Shown here in pieces: positions 49,337 through 59,850 of a stretch of DNA of 64,000 nucleotides (position 1 is the stretch's first letter; each line of letters starts with the position of its first letter). The DNA comes from Phytophthora colocasiae. Lineage: Eukaryota; Oomycota; Peronosporomycetes; Peronosporales; Peronosporaceae. The translations under genes and the position numbers were made by a program. Location of the stretch: assembly GCA_018806915.1 (NCBI GenBank), contig JAGKQI010000049.1, positions 124,001 through 188,000 on the forward strand, written 5' to 3'. The notes under the pieces are model-generated. The model did no database searches, was not told where the DNA came from, and was given only the letters and a program-made list of their open reading frames with translations.

Positions 49337-50134
49337 GTGACGACCAAGATTAACAACAACCAGGAACTGATTGGTGCACTTCAGTACTTGGTGACGTGCA
49401 CTCGACCGGACATCGCTAATGCCGTGCGCAACCTAAGCAGACACGCAGGCAGTTACACTAAGGAGAATTATGCAGCGGCCAAGCGAGTACTTCGGTATCT
49501 ACAGAATACCAGAACGTATGGATTAACATACTTGCGTAGTGACGCAGAGCCGAGCGACGGATTCCAAGTAAGTGCTTACTGTGACGCCGATCATGCAAAC
49601 TGTCCGGATACGTCGCGATCGGTAACCGGATACGTGTTGAGACTGAATGGGTTTAGTATCGGATTCAAGAGTAAAATGCAGGCATCGGTGACCGACGACA
49701 CTTGCAAGTCAGAGCTAGTGGCGGCCAGTATATGCGTTGAAGACTTACTGTGGGCACAGAAGATGCTGAAGGAGCTGAAGTTGGAGCGAAAAGCCGGCAA
49801 TATGTTGATTGACAATCAAAGCACTATTAAGGTGTGTACAGAGGCTGGTAACTTCGACGGAGTTCGTCGTTACGCGAAAAAGAGCCGCAAGATTGCGGAA
49901 CTGGTGGACAAGGGCAAAGTGAACGTGGAGTACGTGCCGACAGAAGACAATGTGGCCGACATGTTTATGAAGGCTCTGGGACCCCAACGCTTCGAAAAGC
50001 TGAGAGAAGGGCTCGGAGTGAGAGATGTGAAAGGCGTGTATGGGCGCCTGAGCGTGGAGAAGAAACACGTGAAAATAAGGACGTGGAAGACCGTTCGCAC
50101 GATGGTAAAGTCGCTGGATGGCGTCCAAGCGTGA
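49337..50134 (+). pseudogene. RNase H domain and tail of Copia element 2
   Basis: 265 codons with TRPDIANAVRNLSRH, VSAYCDADHANCPDTSRSV, a catalytic Glu in CKSELVAAS and the IDNQSTIKV segment. It ends after EYVPTEDNVADMFMKAL and a short extra tail. Confidence 0.85.
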
Positions 50135-50154
50135 AAGTGGCGAAATGCCAAAGA

Positions 50155-50339
50155 GGTAAAACCGCTGTGATGCGGTGCAAAACATCACAGAAGATCGGCA
50201 TGTGTACATGACCGAAGCTGATGGAGGTTGGTTTGGTGCTAATCGTGGTAAAACCGCTGCAATGCGGTGCAAAAACATTAGCAGAAGATCTGCATGCATG
50301 CATAACTGAAGCTGATGGAGATTGGCTTGATGCTGATCG
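50155..50339 (+). repeat. two diverged ~92-bp tandem units before the 3' LTR of element 2
   Basis: Unit 1 50,155-50,246 and unit 2 50,247-50,339 both run GGTAAAACCGCTG...ATGCGGTGCAAAA...AGAAGATC...GAAGCTGATGGAG.TTGG, with about 80% identity by eye. Confidence 0.8.
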
Positions 50340-50367
50340 GGGTGACACGGTGGCTTAGTTCCGGGGG

Positions 50368-50706
50368 TATCAGTCGAGCGGGTCTGGCTCGGATGCAACC
50401 CGCAGAGAACTATCACCAGTGTCAAGGCCTGTCACTCAGGTGACGGGAAGGCTGGGGACCGTTCTGATGGACGTGATCTGCCCTAGTCTAAAGGGGGTTT
50501 TGATGCCTGATGGCTTTCCTCCTTTTGCTGTAGGTAACACGCAGCAAGTAAGAACAAATACACAATTGGTTTTACTCCACAACACATACTCGTGCCTTTC
50601 CTTACCTTTCCAGCAGCAAGAAGAAGACTCACGGCCCAAGGACGACGCTGAGATTCCTGCACGAAACAAGAGCGGCAGAGAACAAGACGACGCTAAAGAG
50701 TTGCTA
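50368..50706 (+). repeat. 3' LTR of Copia element 2
   Basis: 339 bp, preceded by a G-run (CCGGGGG) as short polypurine tract and followed by target duplication GGATT (50,707-50,711). Confidence 0.88.
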
Positions 50707-50965
50707 GGATTGCGAAACAGCGGAGTAGAAACTGCCTGTCGAACAGGCGGAAGTTGATATGCTGTTGCCGGAACTGGACGTTGTGGAGGTAGAGGCTGAG
50801 CCTGAGGTGGAATGAAAGACGTTAGATTGAAACCTGCAGCAGGTTGCGCCTGGGTCGCTGCTACTGCTGCAGGGAGAACGACGTCGGGAACCTCTGCTGG
50901 AGTTCGCAGTGCTGGTTGCACCAAAACAGAAGCTGGTGCTTGGACAACTAGATCTTGTCTGGGTA
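50707..50965 (-). repeat. repeat family R, copy 1 (interrupted by element 2)
   Basis: On the minus strand it reads a Pro/Ala/Gln-rich frame (LVQPALRTPAEVPDVVLPA, LTSFIPPQAQPLPPQRPVP, AYQLPPVRQAV). The same sequence occurs in opposite orientation at about 57,235-57,490. The rest of this copy is on the other side of element 2, around 45,190-45,238. I do not recognise the encoded family. Confidence 0.7.
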
Positions 50966-51932
50966 TCCGTGGGTGACCACGAAGTGGTCACCCCATCGTG
51001 TGGTCACCGATTTCATGAAAATTCTCCATACAAACATCAAGTAAACGTCTAGGCAGGTCCAGATTTGCATCGCGGGAGCAGAGGGGTCACACCAGAGCCC
51101 ACCAACCTGCATACAAAAACCAAGTAGTTGTAAAGTGACCCCTTGCATGTTCACAGCAAATCAGGTCTCGACCCATCTATAGTTAACTCAAGTATAAAAA
51201 AGTGACCGGAAACTTGTCACACACGGATACGTTCAACCGTTGGCCATCGCGTTCCGACCAGGACCTCCGTGTGTGAAAGTCCGGAGTACGTGGTCTCGGA
51301 AAATTTCCATGGTGAGCGATTGGTTGTCGACGAGGACGGAGAGAAGACACTTACGACGTCGCCCGATTTTCGCTACGGGTGGAAGGATAAGATTTACTTG
51401 CGTCTCGAACACGCGTCGAACGATGACTGGATGGATTCCGTTCTGCGTAACCTGGAGAAAGATTGAAAAAAAAAAACAAGAAGGAGATAAACACGAACGC
51501 TCTGATGGTCAAGTACGCCGTCTATGATGGGACTAAGGTGCGCGGCGTGTGCTTTTACAAACTACCCTGTCCCCAAACGTGTGGAGTGTACGTGCTGCGC
51601 TGCGGGCCCTTGTACCGCTTTAACAACTGGGACTATGATGGGCACGGGTACGGACTGATCACGAGTACAAAAAGCCGAAACCCGAGTACAACGAACAGAT
51701 ATAGGAGGATTTAGACAAATGGCAACTACACGAGTACAAGATGTAGAGAAGTATAGAACTGTTCATGTATCGGTAATACCGGATCACTTTCCAGATGTAA
51801 AGTGAATATAAACTGAGTGATAGGAAATGCCTACAGCGGGCATGTCTTCTGAAGATCTTACTCCACCATTGCTCGCGAGGGGCCCAGCTTGAACAGAACT
51901 CTTGAGTATCTTTTTCTGGTTACTCCCAGTAA
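50966..51932. other. accessory DNA with palindromes and unassigned short ORFs
   Basis: GGGTGACCAC-GAA-GTGGTCACCC (50,971-50,993) is a perfect palindrome and a further GTGGTCACC follows at ~50,999. Two short frames with coding-like composition occur at 51,269-51,468 (ends YLRLEHASNDDWMDSVLRNL) and 51,505-51,714 (MVKYAVYDGTKVRGVCFYKL). Neither has a family I recognise and the first lacks an ATG; they may be remnants of one decayed gene. Confidence 0.3.
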
Positions 51933-52439
51933 GGACGTGCATCGGGCGATGCGTACCCGCAGCAATGGTGCTTGGGTGGTGAGCCAAACCAGAGCGAGAA
52001 GTCAAAGGAGTTTGCTCTATGTGGCCTTTATGCTATCAACAACGGACTTCAGTGTGATGATTTTCTGACTCAAGAGGAGATGTCTGAAGTCATTGATCAT
52101 CTAAACAGAACAAGAGAACGAGCCTTTTACCATGGTGACCCACGCACGGGTGGTTATAGTATCTCTGCACTACAATACGCGCTCCGCCTGAAGCACTTTG
52201 ATCTACGCAATTTGTCGAAGCGTAAAGGTGAATTTTGTGGGCACAAACATGACATATTCGACAAGATTATCGCTTCGGCTACATCACCAATAATCATTAT
52301 TGGGTCAGCACAAGGGCAGCAAGAAGCCGTTTCTCACTGTATTGCGAGGGTGAAAATTGGAAACAAGTTCATCTTTATTGATTCAAGCAAGTGGGGACAG
52401 TATTCCAACAGCGGAGCTTTTTTAGTACCATTAATTTAG
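51933..52439 (+). pseudogene. Josephin-like cysteine protease ORF, 5' end missing
   Basis: The frame is open from 51,933 with no ATG before the conserved part. The predicted ~165 residues fit a Josephin-type fold: catalytic Cys in EFALCGLYAINNGLQ, a helix with LTQEEMSEVIDHLN, GGYSISALQYALRL, catalytic His in SHCIARV, and an acidic third residue in FIFIDSSKW. Josephins are deubiquitinating cysteine proteases (ataxin-3 family). The stop overlaps the stop of the minus-strand transposase ORF by four bases. The lack of a start and the transposon context suggest a mobile-element-borne protease or a decayed gene. Confidence 0.5.
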
Positions 52440-54450
52440 TGTATGGAATTGAAAAGTCTCAACGGGCTCAATAGTAATAAACTCTTGAGAAAGGAATTTT
52501 TAAGATACGATCGTCGGTAGGAAATGCTCAAACACATCAATACCGTACAATACTGTATCATCCGGCTTTCTTTTTGATTGAGAATGCAGTCGTATTTCTT
52601 GTTACTTTTTGTCTCCTCTTTCGTTGCCTCCGTTAGGCTTGTCACGTCCAACCCGATAGTATTGGAAGCTGTAATGATCTCTGCGATTTCCTCGCATTCA
52701 TAAAAAAGTTCGTCTCCATCTTCGAACTTCACTCGCCATTTGTAGACGCCGTTTTGTAGCTTTGCATTTTTGATGCGACCAGTTATATACTCGGTCGTTT
52801 GGACTCCGTCTTCTTCAAACACAAAGTCTTTGCAAACCTGCCAGTTGTGGACGTACTTAGGCTGTCGTTGAAGACGTTTGATGATGATGTCAGTAGATGA
52901 CATTTTCCCTCTGCATTGATTATCCATGGACAAAGCACCAGGAATCTTTCGCTGTCCTCCGCTAATTTTTGTAGTTGGAAGTCGAGTTGCAGCCAGTCCC
53001 AAATCAAACTGATCGTTTATGGACATGGTAGCAACGACGTGGGAGCAGGCCCAACCAGTAGACATAAACGCCTTGCAGTCACAACGGTACAGCGCTCTTA
53101 TTTCTTTAATCTAAGTAAAACAAATTACAACACCACAAGATTAATAGAAAAAAAAAACATTTAAGCAAATTGTAGTTAGAGATTACCTTGTCAGAGGTTA
53201 CGATTGGCTGAAGACTGAATTGGAACTGGGTAAACTGCTCCGTGGAGCCGATAACCTCAACGTGCAACGATAGAAAATGGAGGTTGATATGTTGAACCGT
53301 AGTGCTGACTGGAAAATTACCCGCCTTGGCAGCACAATACCTTCAAATCATTGTTAGTAGTCAATCGGATTAGGCCACTACCCCCTAATTAATCATACCG
53401 ATTCACGCGATCTTCCGTAACATCTACACCTTTGGCTCGGGTAGACAAAGCCATGTAATCGGCCATGTTAAAGAAAAACGAGCGAAAGATTTTTCTTTGC
53501 TATACCCGTTCCTGACTGATCCAGTGAGCGTTTGACTCTATGTGTTCCAAAGCATGGAGAACCATTTGACTTAGTAGTGGACCTGTAAGAAAATAAAAGT
53601 TAGCAAACTATGCACCCGATATAAGTAAAAGCAACATATCAACCTTCACAGTAATGACCAAATGGACTTGTAGGGCAATCATGCCCAACCATGGTCAAAA
53701 TACGAGGTAGAGAGTCATTTAGCACGACGCCAGTCTTAGCTCGTTTGAAGCGTACACCACAAGTCTTTATTGCACGGTTGTGCGATTCTAACGCATTTTG
53801 AGAAGGTAGTATCCCTGGAATCGCACTCATTGTGTACCATCATGACAACGGCTCTGACAAATACACCTTTGAAAACCAGTCGGCATATTCATGTTGCTCG
53901 TCGTTACGCCATTTAGCAGTACATAAAGTGGCTATCGCTCGAAACCGTTCCGACGATCGCGCACGATCCATCTGTCTACTGTTGATCTCGATATTGGTCT
54001 TGAAGTAATCAGGATGCGTGGGCAGGCTGATTTTTTCGCAGCATTTCCGAGCCACATGAGCATAGCAATCCGACAATGTAATGCCCGACCATGTACGCGT
54101 TGGCAATATAGACCGCGTGGTCTAAACTGCCAAACTTCACATCCACCTTGACGTTAAAGAACATCTCTGTGTACTTCACCACATTTCGGTAAAGCTTTTC
54201 ATAAGCAAACTGATGCTCAGTCCTGACAAACAAATAAGCCCAAGGCACAAAATTTTTGCTGTATACGTGTTTGTCAGTATATCGATTGCGATATGTGCCA
54301 AGTGCGACCAAGACCCAGCCACCTGTAAACATTCAAAGATGTTAGAGTTTTATAAAAACCATAATAAAAATTTACTATAGTGCAGTTTTATAAGAGCCAT
54401 CGGCGGCCGCGAAAACTCCATCACTCTTTTGGCCTTCGACAGCGTAGAGT
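52436..54450 (-). mobile_element. Mutator-like (MULE) transposase remnant with SWIM zinc finger
   Basis: Read right to left. DGVFAAADGSYKTAL leads into GGWVLVALGTYRNRY...FVPWAYLFVRTEHQFAYEKL (54,332-54,009), and after a frameshift near 54,090 comes TWSGITLSDCYAHVARKC (to 53,840). NALESHNRAIKT follows (53,830-53,639), then pieces with LLSQMVLHALEHIESN. The SWIM finger CDCKAFMSTGWACSHVV sits near 53,050-53,095, and an Arg/Lys-rich tail with FEDGDELFYECEE follows. DDE region, SNR and SWIM order are as in oomycete MULEs. A frameshift and several stops make this copy inactive. Terminal inverted repeats were not located. Confidence 0.75.
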
Positions 54451-54783
54451 ACGTTTCAGAAAACACGTCGAGTAGTCACGATAATGCCAAACGATGATTT
54501 TAATTCACCTCCATCAATGTATCAGTGCTCAAAGCAGTCAAGAACGAGCAGCTCATTCTGGAATCCAGCAGGTTCAGCACTGAAATCAGCCTCGTCAGTA
54601 CTTTTGACGAATGTTCGTCCATTAAAAAACCTCATTTCGTTCTGGCACATCCGGAGAGATGCCCACTGGTACATATCTGCGAAGGTCTCTATTAGGGGGA
54701 GTCAAAGTTGACCTTTTTGCCAGTGATATTTTAGTGACAAGCCTATTAACGATGACGAGGTGAAGCCAGATGAAGACGCGTTA

Positions 54784-55677
54784 ATGCGTAATTTGTTTGC
54801 TATGATCCGCACATCACCACTCAAGCACCGAAAGCAAGTATTTGTTATCGTATACAACTTTGCTGCAGATTCGTGCGATGGAATAGAACCCAAGTCAGAC
54901 AAACACTTACTTCGTCGATGGGAGAACCTCAAAAGAACTCAAAATCGCGACAGGAAAACCAATGTAGCCATCCCGGCCACTGACGTGGCAATCAATGTTG
55001 AAGCTCCAGTAACGTGTGATTCTGCAGTGATCGAAGCAAATGACGTTGGAATTTCTCCAAGTAATGCTGTGTGCATCACACATGTATCTGCCCATCGATC
55101 CGGGTCTCAAATCGCTGATTCCCATCAGCTCCTACCAGAAAATACGTCGATTTGCGTTCACAATGATCGAATACCTGTGCAGAATGACGAAAATACTACT
55201 ACTTCAATCGCCCCCGAGACCGCAGCAACACAATGCCCAATAGTACTATATCAATTGTCAGCTTGGGATGCAGTTACTGAACAACACCTTCGCCAGATTT
55301 CAGAGAGCCTGGGCAAAGGAACCAAAGGAAAATGGAATTTTATCCACAAAGAATATTTGAAGCGATATCCGGACTCGAAAATAGGACAAAATGCTATTCG
55401 TTTGCGACTTCGCGGTCGACGTATCCCTCAACCAGCTATTTCGCAAAATCCATCAGCATTATCTCCGCTAGTTCCGCCACCAAATCTTCCACCAGCGCAG
55501 GGTTCACAGTCGTTGGAGATACAGCCACAGCCAGCCACCAAACGGCCACCACCAGCTTGCAGTAGCTGTAGACAGAACAAGCGGAGATGCGGGCCTTCAA
55601 GTAATAACCAGCATTGCGAACGGCGTCAACCCACCCAAGCAAAGAACAGCATCGCATCATGGTTTAGTCCGTCTTGA
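54784..55677 (+). CDS. Myb/SANT-like ORF with a C-terminal cysteine cluster, transposon-associated
   Basis: 297 residues from the first ATG (open frame to 54,727). Residues ~1-60: NLFAMIRTSPLKHRKQVFVI...WENLKRTQNRDR, basic and helical. About residues 160-215 read LSAWDAVTEQHLRQISESLG...WNFIHKEYLKRYPDSKIG...RLRLRGRR, with Trp spacing and basic helix like a Myb/SANT DNA-binding unit. Near the end CSSCRQNKRRCG recalls half of a fungal-type Zn cluster, followed by only one more Cys. An upstream TTTTAG could be an intron acceptor, so the true N-terminus may be longer. It is divergent from the MULE, 330 bp away, and may be a second transposon protein. Function unknown. Confidence 0.4.
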   Translation: MRNLFAMIRTSPLKHRKQVFVIVYNFAADSCDGIEPKSDKHLLRRWENLKRTQNRDRKTNVAIPATDVAINVEAPVTCDSAVIEANDVGISPSNAVCITHVSAHRSGSQIADSHQLLPENTSICVHNDRIPVQNDENTTTSIAPETAATQCPIVLYQLSAWDAVTEQHLRQISESLGKGTKGKWNFIHKEYLKRYPDSKIGQNAIRLRLRGRRIPQPAISQNPSALSPLVPPPNLPPAQGSQSLEIQPQPATKRPPPACSSCRQNKRRCGPSSNNQHCERRQPTQAKNSIASWFSPS

Positions 55678-57789
55678 ATTATATACAGTTATCCATGCAT
55701 TTGCCCTTAGAAATCTGTCATAATCTACATACATAACATCACAGCATTAATACTTGAATCACAACCAGCCATCTCAAAATGCAAACACGCTTCGCCAGTG
55801 ACATTTTAGCTCTGAAGTACAGGCAGCCGCGGTCTTGTGTATTACTGTAGCTTTTGTAATTGCACTGTTAAAACAGCCTACACAGCACAAGCAATGACAT
55901 ATAACAGTTAGTACATCCCCATACATGTGAAGTAGAACGCATAGACATAGATCCTACTGACCACGGGGCGACCAAAGGTTAAGCACACGGCATTCAGCGC
56001 TTGGCGCGTGCCGGCTTCCTCGGGGAATGCTTGTTCTTCCACTTTTGTCGACTGACGGTAGCTTATGGAGGTCGTTTTATCGATTCTACGTTTTGATTTG
56101 ATTGAAATATGTGAAGAGGGGGTGTCGCCTCTATCTATCGTTGGCTAATCGGGACATTTACCGGGACTTTTTGTCGGTCCAACTTGGTCCAATCTGGTCC
56201 AGTTGGTCTAAATCGGTCTCGGGACAAGCCCACGAATACCGGTCAAGCCCCCCCCCGGCTTGATCTGTATTGGTGGGCCGCTAGGCCCGCCAGGCTCCGC
56301 AGCCGCCGCCGCAAAAATAGTTTCGCCGCTGAATTTTATAATGTTAGAGTAAAAAGAGAGGCAATGGGAAAGAAGAGCACCGCTCAGGCCGCTGTCGCTG
56401 AAGCTATTGCACTGAGGCTGTTCCCGCCACAAATTAAGTACCTGGAAATGGGTTCAAGTGACCTGCTGTCGGAGTGGTTTGGTTTCCCAACCATAACGTG
56501 CGCGCGAAACTGTTTGGAGGGAGCAGCCAAGACACTCAGCAACCGATTCCCTCGTGCGCTTTCCGCGATAGAGCCCTTGATTTTTCTGTAGAGTGAAAAA
56601 TGCATGGTTCTTCACCATCATTTTTTTATCTGCTGCTAAACTCGTGGCGTTCGGCGTTCATTTTTGCTGAATGAACGAACTTATGAGATGAAAGAGCGTG
56701 CGCATAGCGTGTAGGGCGCCCCCAACTATCGATTCCATTTTTTCTATAGCTTTAATATTCGAACCGCAATGCGTCAAAACGTGTGCGGGAAAAAGTTACC
56801 GGTGTATTTATTTCTGCGGAGTACAATACTAGTATACCTTGTCCCTTTTTCGCAACTTTTTTTTAAAAAAAATCTTGTACTCCGATCTCTTTTCCGATGG
56901 CACATGTTCGTCTTGAAGGTTGGAAGCAGTGGCTATTCACAAATTGCCGACTACCGGTAACCCTATGAAAGTGAAAAGGGGAGATGTAGTTTCTCTTCTG
57001 CCTAGAGCTACAGGCGAGTGAATATAAGGAGACTGAAATTCTTCTGAAGAGTAAGCTAACTGAGCTCAGCTTCGCTCACCTTACGCCTTCCGAGTCATAC
57101 GGCCGATCGTTTGAGCACTTTGCGTTCTCGAAGCTAACCCTGCCGCTCACTCACGATATCGTCTGCGCTGTACGCTTCGTCTACCCTGTTCCGAGAGGAA
57201 GAAGGCAAACGACATTACATCGAGAACCCAGTTCTCAGACAAGGTCTAGTTGTCCAAGCACCAGCTCCTGTTTTGGTGCAACCAGCAGTGCGAACTCCAG
57301 CGGAGGTTCCCGACGTCGTTCTCCCTGCAGTAGTAGCAGCGACCCAGGTGTAACCTGTTGCAGTTTTCAATCTAACGTCTTTCATTCCACCTCAGGCTCA
57401 GCCTCTACCTCCACAACGTCCAGTTCCGGCGACTGCGTATCAACTTCTGCCTGTTCGACAGGCAGTTCCTGCTCCGCTGTTTCGCCCTCCAACTCTTCCA
57501 TCTGCAGCTCCTGCTACGCAGCCTCAAATTCTACCGCTGCCACCTCGAGAACACCCAGCTCCGGCGTATCAACTTTCGCCTCCAGCCTCGCTTCGTTTCG
57601 TTTTTCAGTGAGGTACATTGATGTCACTTAGCTATGCTAACGACTTCCTATGTCCGTTCTAGTGACCTCCAGCCTCGCTGTTTCGTCCTCCAGCGTATCA
57701 ACTTCCATGAAAATACTGTCGTTTAACCACAAAAAAAGTTGGGATGAAGAGAATGTAGCAGCAGCTACTGGGGTATTCTTAATAATGCA
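55678..57789. other. gene-poor repeat-rich stretch
   Basis: No convincing gene. The frame at 56,184-56,591 begins at TTG and matches nothing. 56,160-56,240 has short GGTCCAA/GGTCTAA repeats followed by a C-run. 57,235-57,600 is the uninterrupted copy 2 of repeat family R, which continues with Pro/Ala-rich codons to ~57,600. TSD ATGCA of element 3 is at 57,785-57,789. Confidence 0.4.
57235..57600 (+). repeat. repeat family R, copy 2 (uninterrupted, inverted relative to copy 1)
   Basis: Matches the reverse complement of 50,710-50,960 and, beyond it without a break, of the DNA left of element 2 (CTCCAACTCTTCCATCTGCAG here versus GATGGAAGAGTTGG before the LTR). It therefore shows the pre-insertion state. 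The plus strand reads Pro/Ala/Gln-rich frames with a stop near 57,356. Confidence 0.7.
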
Positions 57790-58023
57790 TGTGACTCATA
57801 ACCTATGACTTGTCGAGTGCAGATGGGTAGGAGAAGATGGTTATGTAGAAGGTGTCAAAAGACGAAGTAAGCATTGTAGCAGTTAGCGTGGAGGTGTGCC
57901 ACCAACCTAATGGTTGGCTGCTGGAAACTAAGCTAGTGCTAAGTATCGCTTATAGTGAAATCTATAGGTATCACCATAGGCAGGTTTTGTGAACCGTATC
58001 TATGCAAAGGGCTAGTCTCAACA
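57790..58023 (-). repeat. 3' LTR of element 3
   Basis: 234 bp, plus-strand ends TG...CA; two differences from 61,364-61,597 (second base and one A/C near 57,958). Confidence 0.88.
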
Positions 58024-59216
58024 GCCTCCCTGCATCTTTGCATCGATCGAATTGATATTGGTTATCACAGTTCAGCAGATATTCCAGGTTTTCTCTGCAG
58101 GCGACCCTTCAGTTCACGACCTGCAGCCTTCCTGGAAGTGGCTCGGCAGCTGATGGTCCTTGCGCTCAGGGCGCGAGAGAAATTAGGACATCGAGCCTGC
58201 CATGGTGAGGCTGTGGGAAACCGGGATATCTCCACCAGGCAGCAGCGCTAGGCGCCGCGTAGGGCAAGGGTAAGCCACGCAAGCGACGGAATAGATCGGC
58301 CGCCAGGAAGCGCATCGCAAACCGCCAGAGTATCCAGCGCGTCGGACGCGTGCCAGCGAAGGGTGCACAGAGCCTTTCGGTGGCTGGAGGACGGTGTATC
58401 GAGGCAGCGGACGGCGCAGATCGCGCGGCAGGAGAGAAGACGGCCACGGAGCCAGTTGATCGGGCTTCCGCGTTGGCCTCGCCACGTGATGTCACAGAAG
58501 CGGGGGAATGTAGTGACGGAACGAGTACTATGGTCGACACAACTGGCCGAATTAGTACCGTAATTGACGGAACCAGTACCGTAGCTGACGGAAATTTTAT
58601 CATCGTCGTGAGAAAATGTAGTTCCCAGTTTCTGGGGAGTGGACCTTCCCAGCAAATTTGTCTATTGTGCCTGCATGGATATAAATTCATATGCCAATTG
58701 TAATTCGGTACTTGACCAGGGAAAACCTCAACGAGGAGAAAACCTTTTACGAACAAACTTAAAAACAAATAAAAGTACGCATTTAATTTGGCATGCTTCA
58801 TGCATTACCGCATCGCTCATGTCCTAACCGAACTTTTGTCATAAGCGAACGTGAATATTCGCCAATCACATACAACGAAATTTGCATATGGCGGTGCATC
58901 CTGCCCGCACTAAAATGCTATACCAGACAACTAAAACGTAGCTCACTTCTTTTCAAATTTCGACAATGGGACGGCAGTGCACCACCAGAGCAGAACGAAA
59001 GTCGAAACACTACAAGCGCATTTCAATTGACTACACTAAGCAAACTGCAGGTGCACCATCATTGCCAAATCTACGGCAACTCCACGGCGTGGTGGAACAG
59101 CAAGATCTCTCTAAAGTTCTTGAAGTTTCATTTCGTGGAAGGAGATGTGTCCATTATTTATCTTTAATATTCATAGATTTTACTTCTAAGGAATGCAAAG
59201 GTGACCAAGCGAGCTT

Positions 59217-59288
59217 GGAAACGTAGCTCAAGTGGTAGAGCATCGCGTTTTGTGTGGATGGACACGGGTTCGATTCCCGTCGTGTCCA
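59217..59288 (+). tRNA. tRNA-like sequence / SINE-head-like Pol III unit (pseudo-tRNA)
   Basis: 72 nt with tRNA layout: acceptor GGAAACG / CGTGTCC (one mismatch), D arm GCTC...GAGC, T arm ACGGG-TTCGATT-CCCGT, discriminator A. The anticodon stem pairs at only two of five positions and base 37 is T, with a nominal TTG (Gln) at 34-36. It carries a perfect A box (TAGCTCAAGTGG) and B box (GGTTCGATTCC). More likely a tRNA pseudogene or SINE head than a working tRNA. Confidence 0.4.
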
Positions 59289-59589
59289 TATTGTTTTGTT
59301 TAAAATGTAGTATTTTAATGCTAATTATAACCTGCTGTTTCAGTACACTATCCTTTTCACTGTACACTGCCGTTCGGTTAGGACATGAGCGATGCGGTAG
59401 TGTTATACTCGTACACTTAAACGGTAAGACAGTTGTGCCTCGGAGATGGAAACTTCAACAGCCTCCCGCATCGAGGAGCGCGACGTCCGGCGCATTGAGG
59501 TGCCGATAAAATTCACTGCCGTGACGGGAATATTCGTCGTCACTATAGTACAGATCTTCATGGATAGTTCATCATGATTTAGGCGATTC

Positions 59590-59850
59590 AATAGACCTTC
59601 GAAAAGGGAAAATCTGTTAACCAGGCCAGTAGCAGCGATCAATATATTGTCTTCGCAGGACTGTACTCTGCGGATTCATTGTGACTAATCAGGAAAACCA
59701 TAATGGAGAAAACCTGTTCACCGATCAATTCCTCGCAGTCAATTATGCGGCTTTAGATATTAGATGCAGTTGCTTCATTGCATTGTTGGTTATTCAGGAA
59801 AAACCATATTATAAAGGAAAAATCCTGTTCACCAATTTGTGAATCTTCTC
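59590..59850 (+). repeat. degenerate ~100-bp tandem units with a GGAAAACC...GGAGAAAACCTGTT motif
   Basis: Units start near 59,596, 59,693 and 59,796 and share GGAAAA(A)CC, a spacer, GGA(G)AAAA..CTGTT(C/A)ACC and a following AT-rich stretch. Further isolated copies of the motif are at 58,722-58,750 and 60,640-60,670. Confidence 0.5.

Larger units (their letters stand above)
45239..50706 (+). mobile_element. Copia-type LTR retrotransposon 2, degenerate
   Basis: A 5,468-bp element with LTRs of 335 and 339 bp (TATCAGTCG...GTTGCTA) flanked by GGATT. Gag starts at 45,632. A CCHC knuckle (CCHCGKVGHIRAQC) lies at about 46,390 and a protease with LDCGSS at about 46,690. The integrase (46,812-47,774) has WHERLGHLN, SSDGGGEF and a final Glu in EENALVEKLN. 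Reverse transcriptase is at 48,149-49,250 (YVDD at ~49,085) and RNase H at 49,337-50,134. Several frameshifts and stops break it. LTR differences include about seven substitutions and a 4-bp indel, so the insertion is older than element 1. Family differs from element 1 by LTR and sequence. Confidence 0.93.

Noticed and set aside
55557..55620. Fungal Zn2Cys6 domain
   Set aside because: Only the first CxxCx6C half is present; the remaining cysteines and linker are missing.
56184..56591. 135-codon ORF
   Set aside because: TTG start over a GGTCCAA repeat and C-run; only the part from 56,364 has an ATG and it matches nothing.
58166..58801. Opposed ORFs on both strands at the left end of element 3
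   Set aside because: Arg/Ser/Pro-rich frames in GC-rich DNA on both strands, typical of chance openness; no retroelement motif.
59164..59367. Minus-strand ORF reading TGIEPVSIHTKRDALPLEL
   Set aside because: It is the antisense translation of the tRNA-like sequence, a familiar false ORF.
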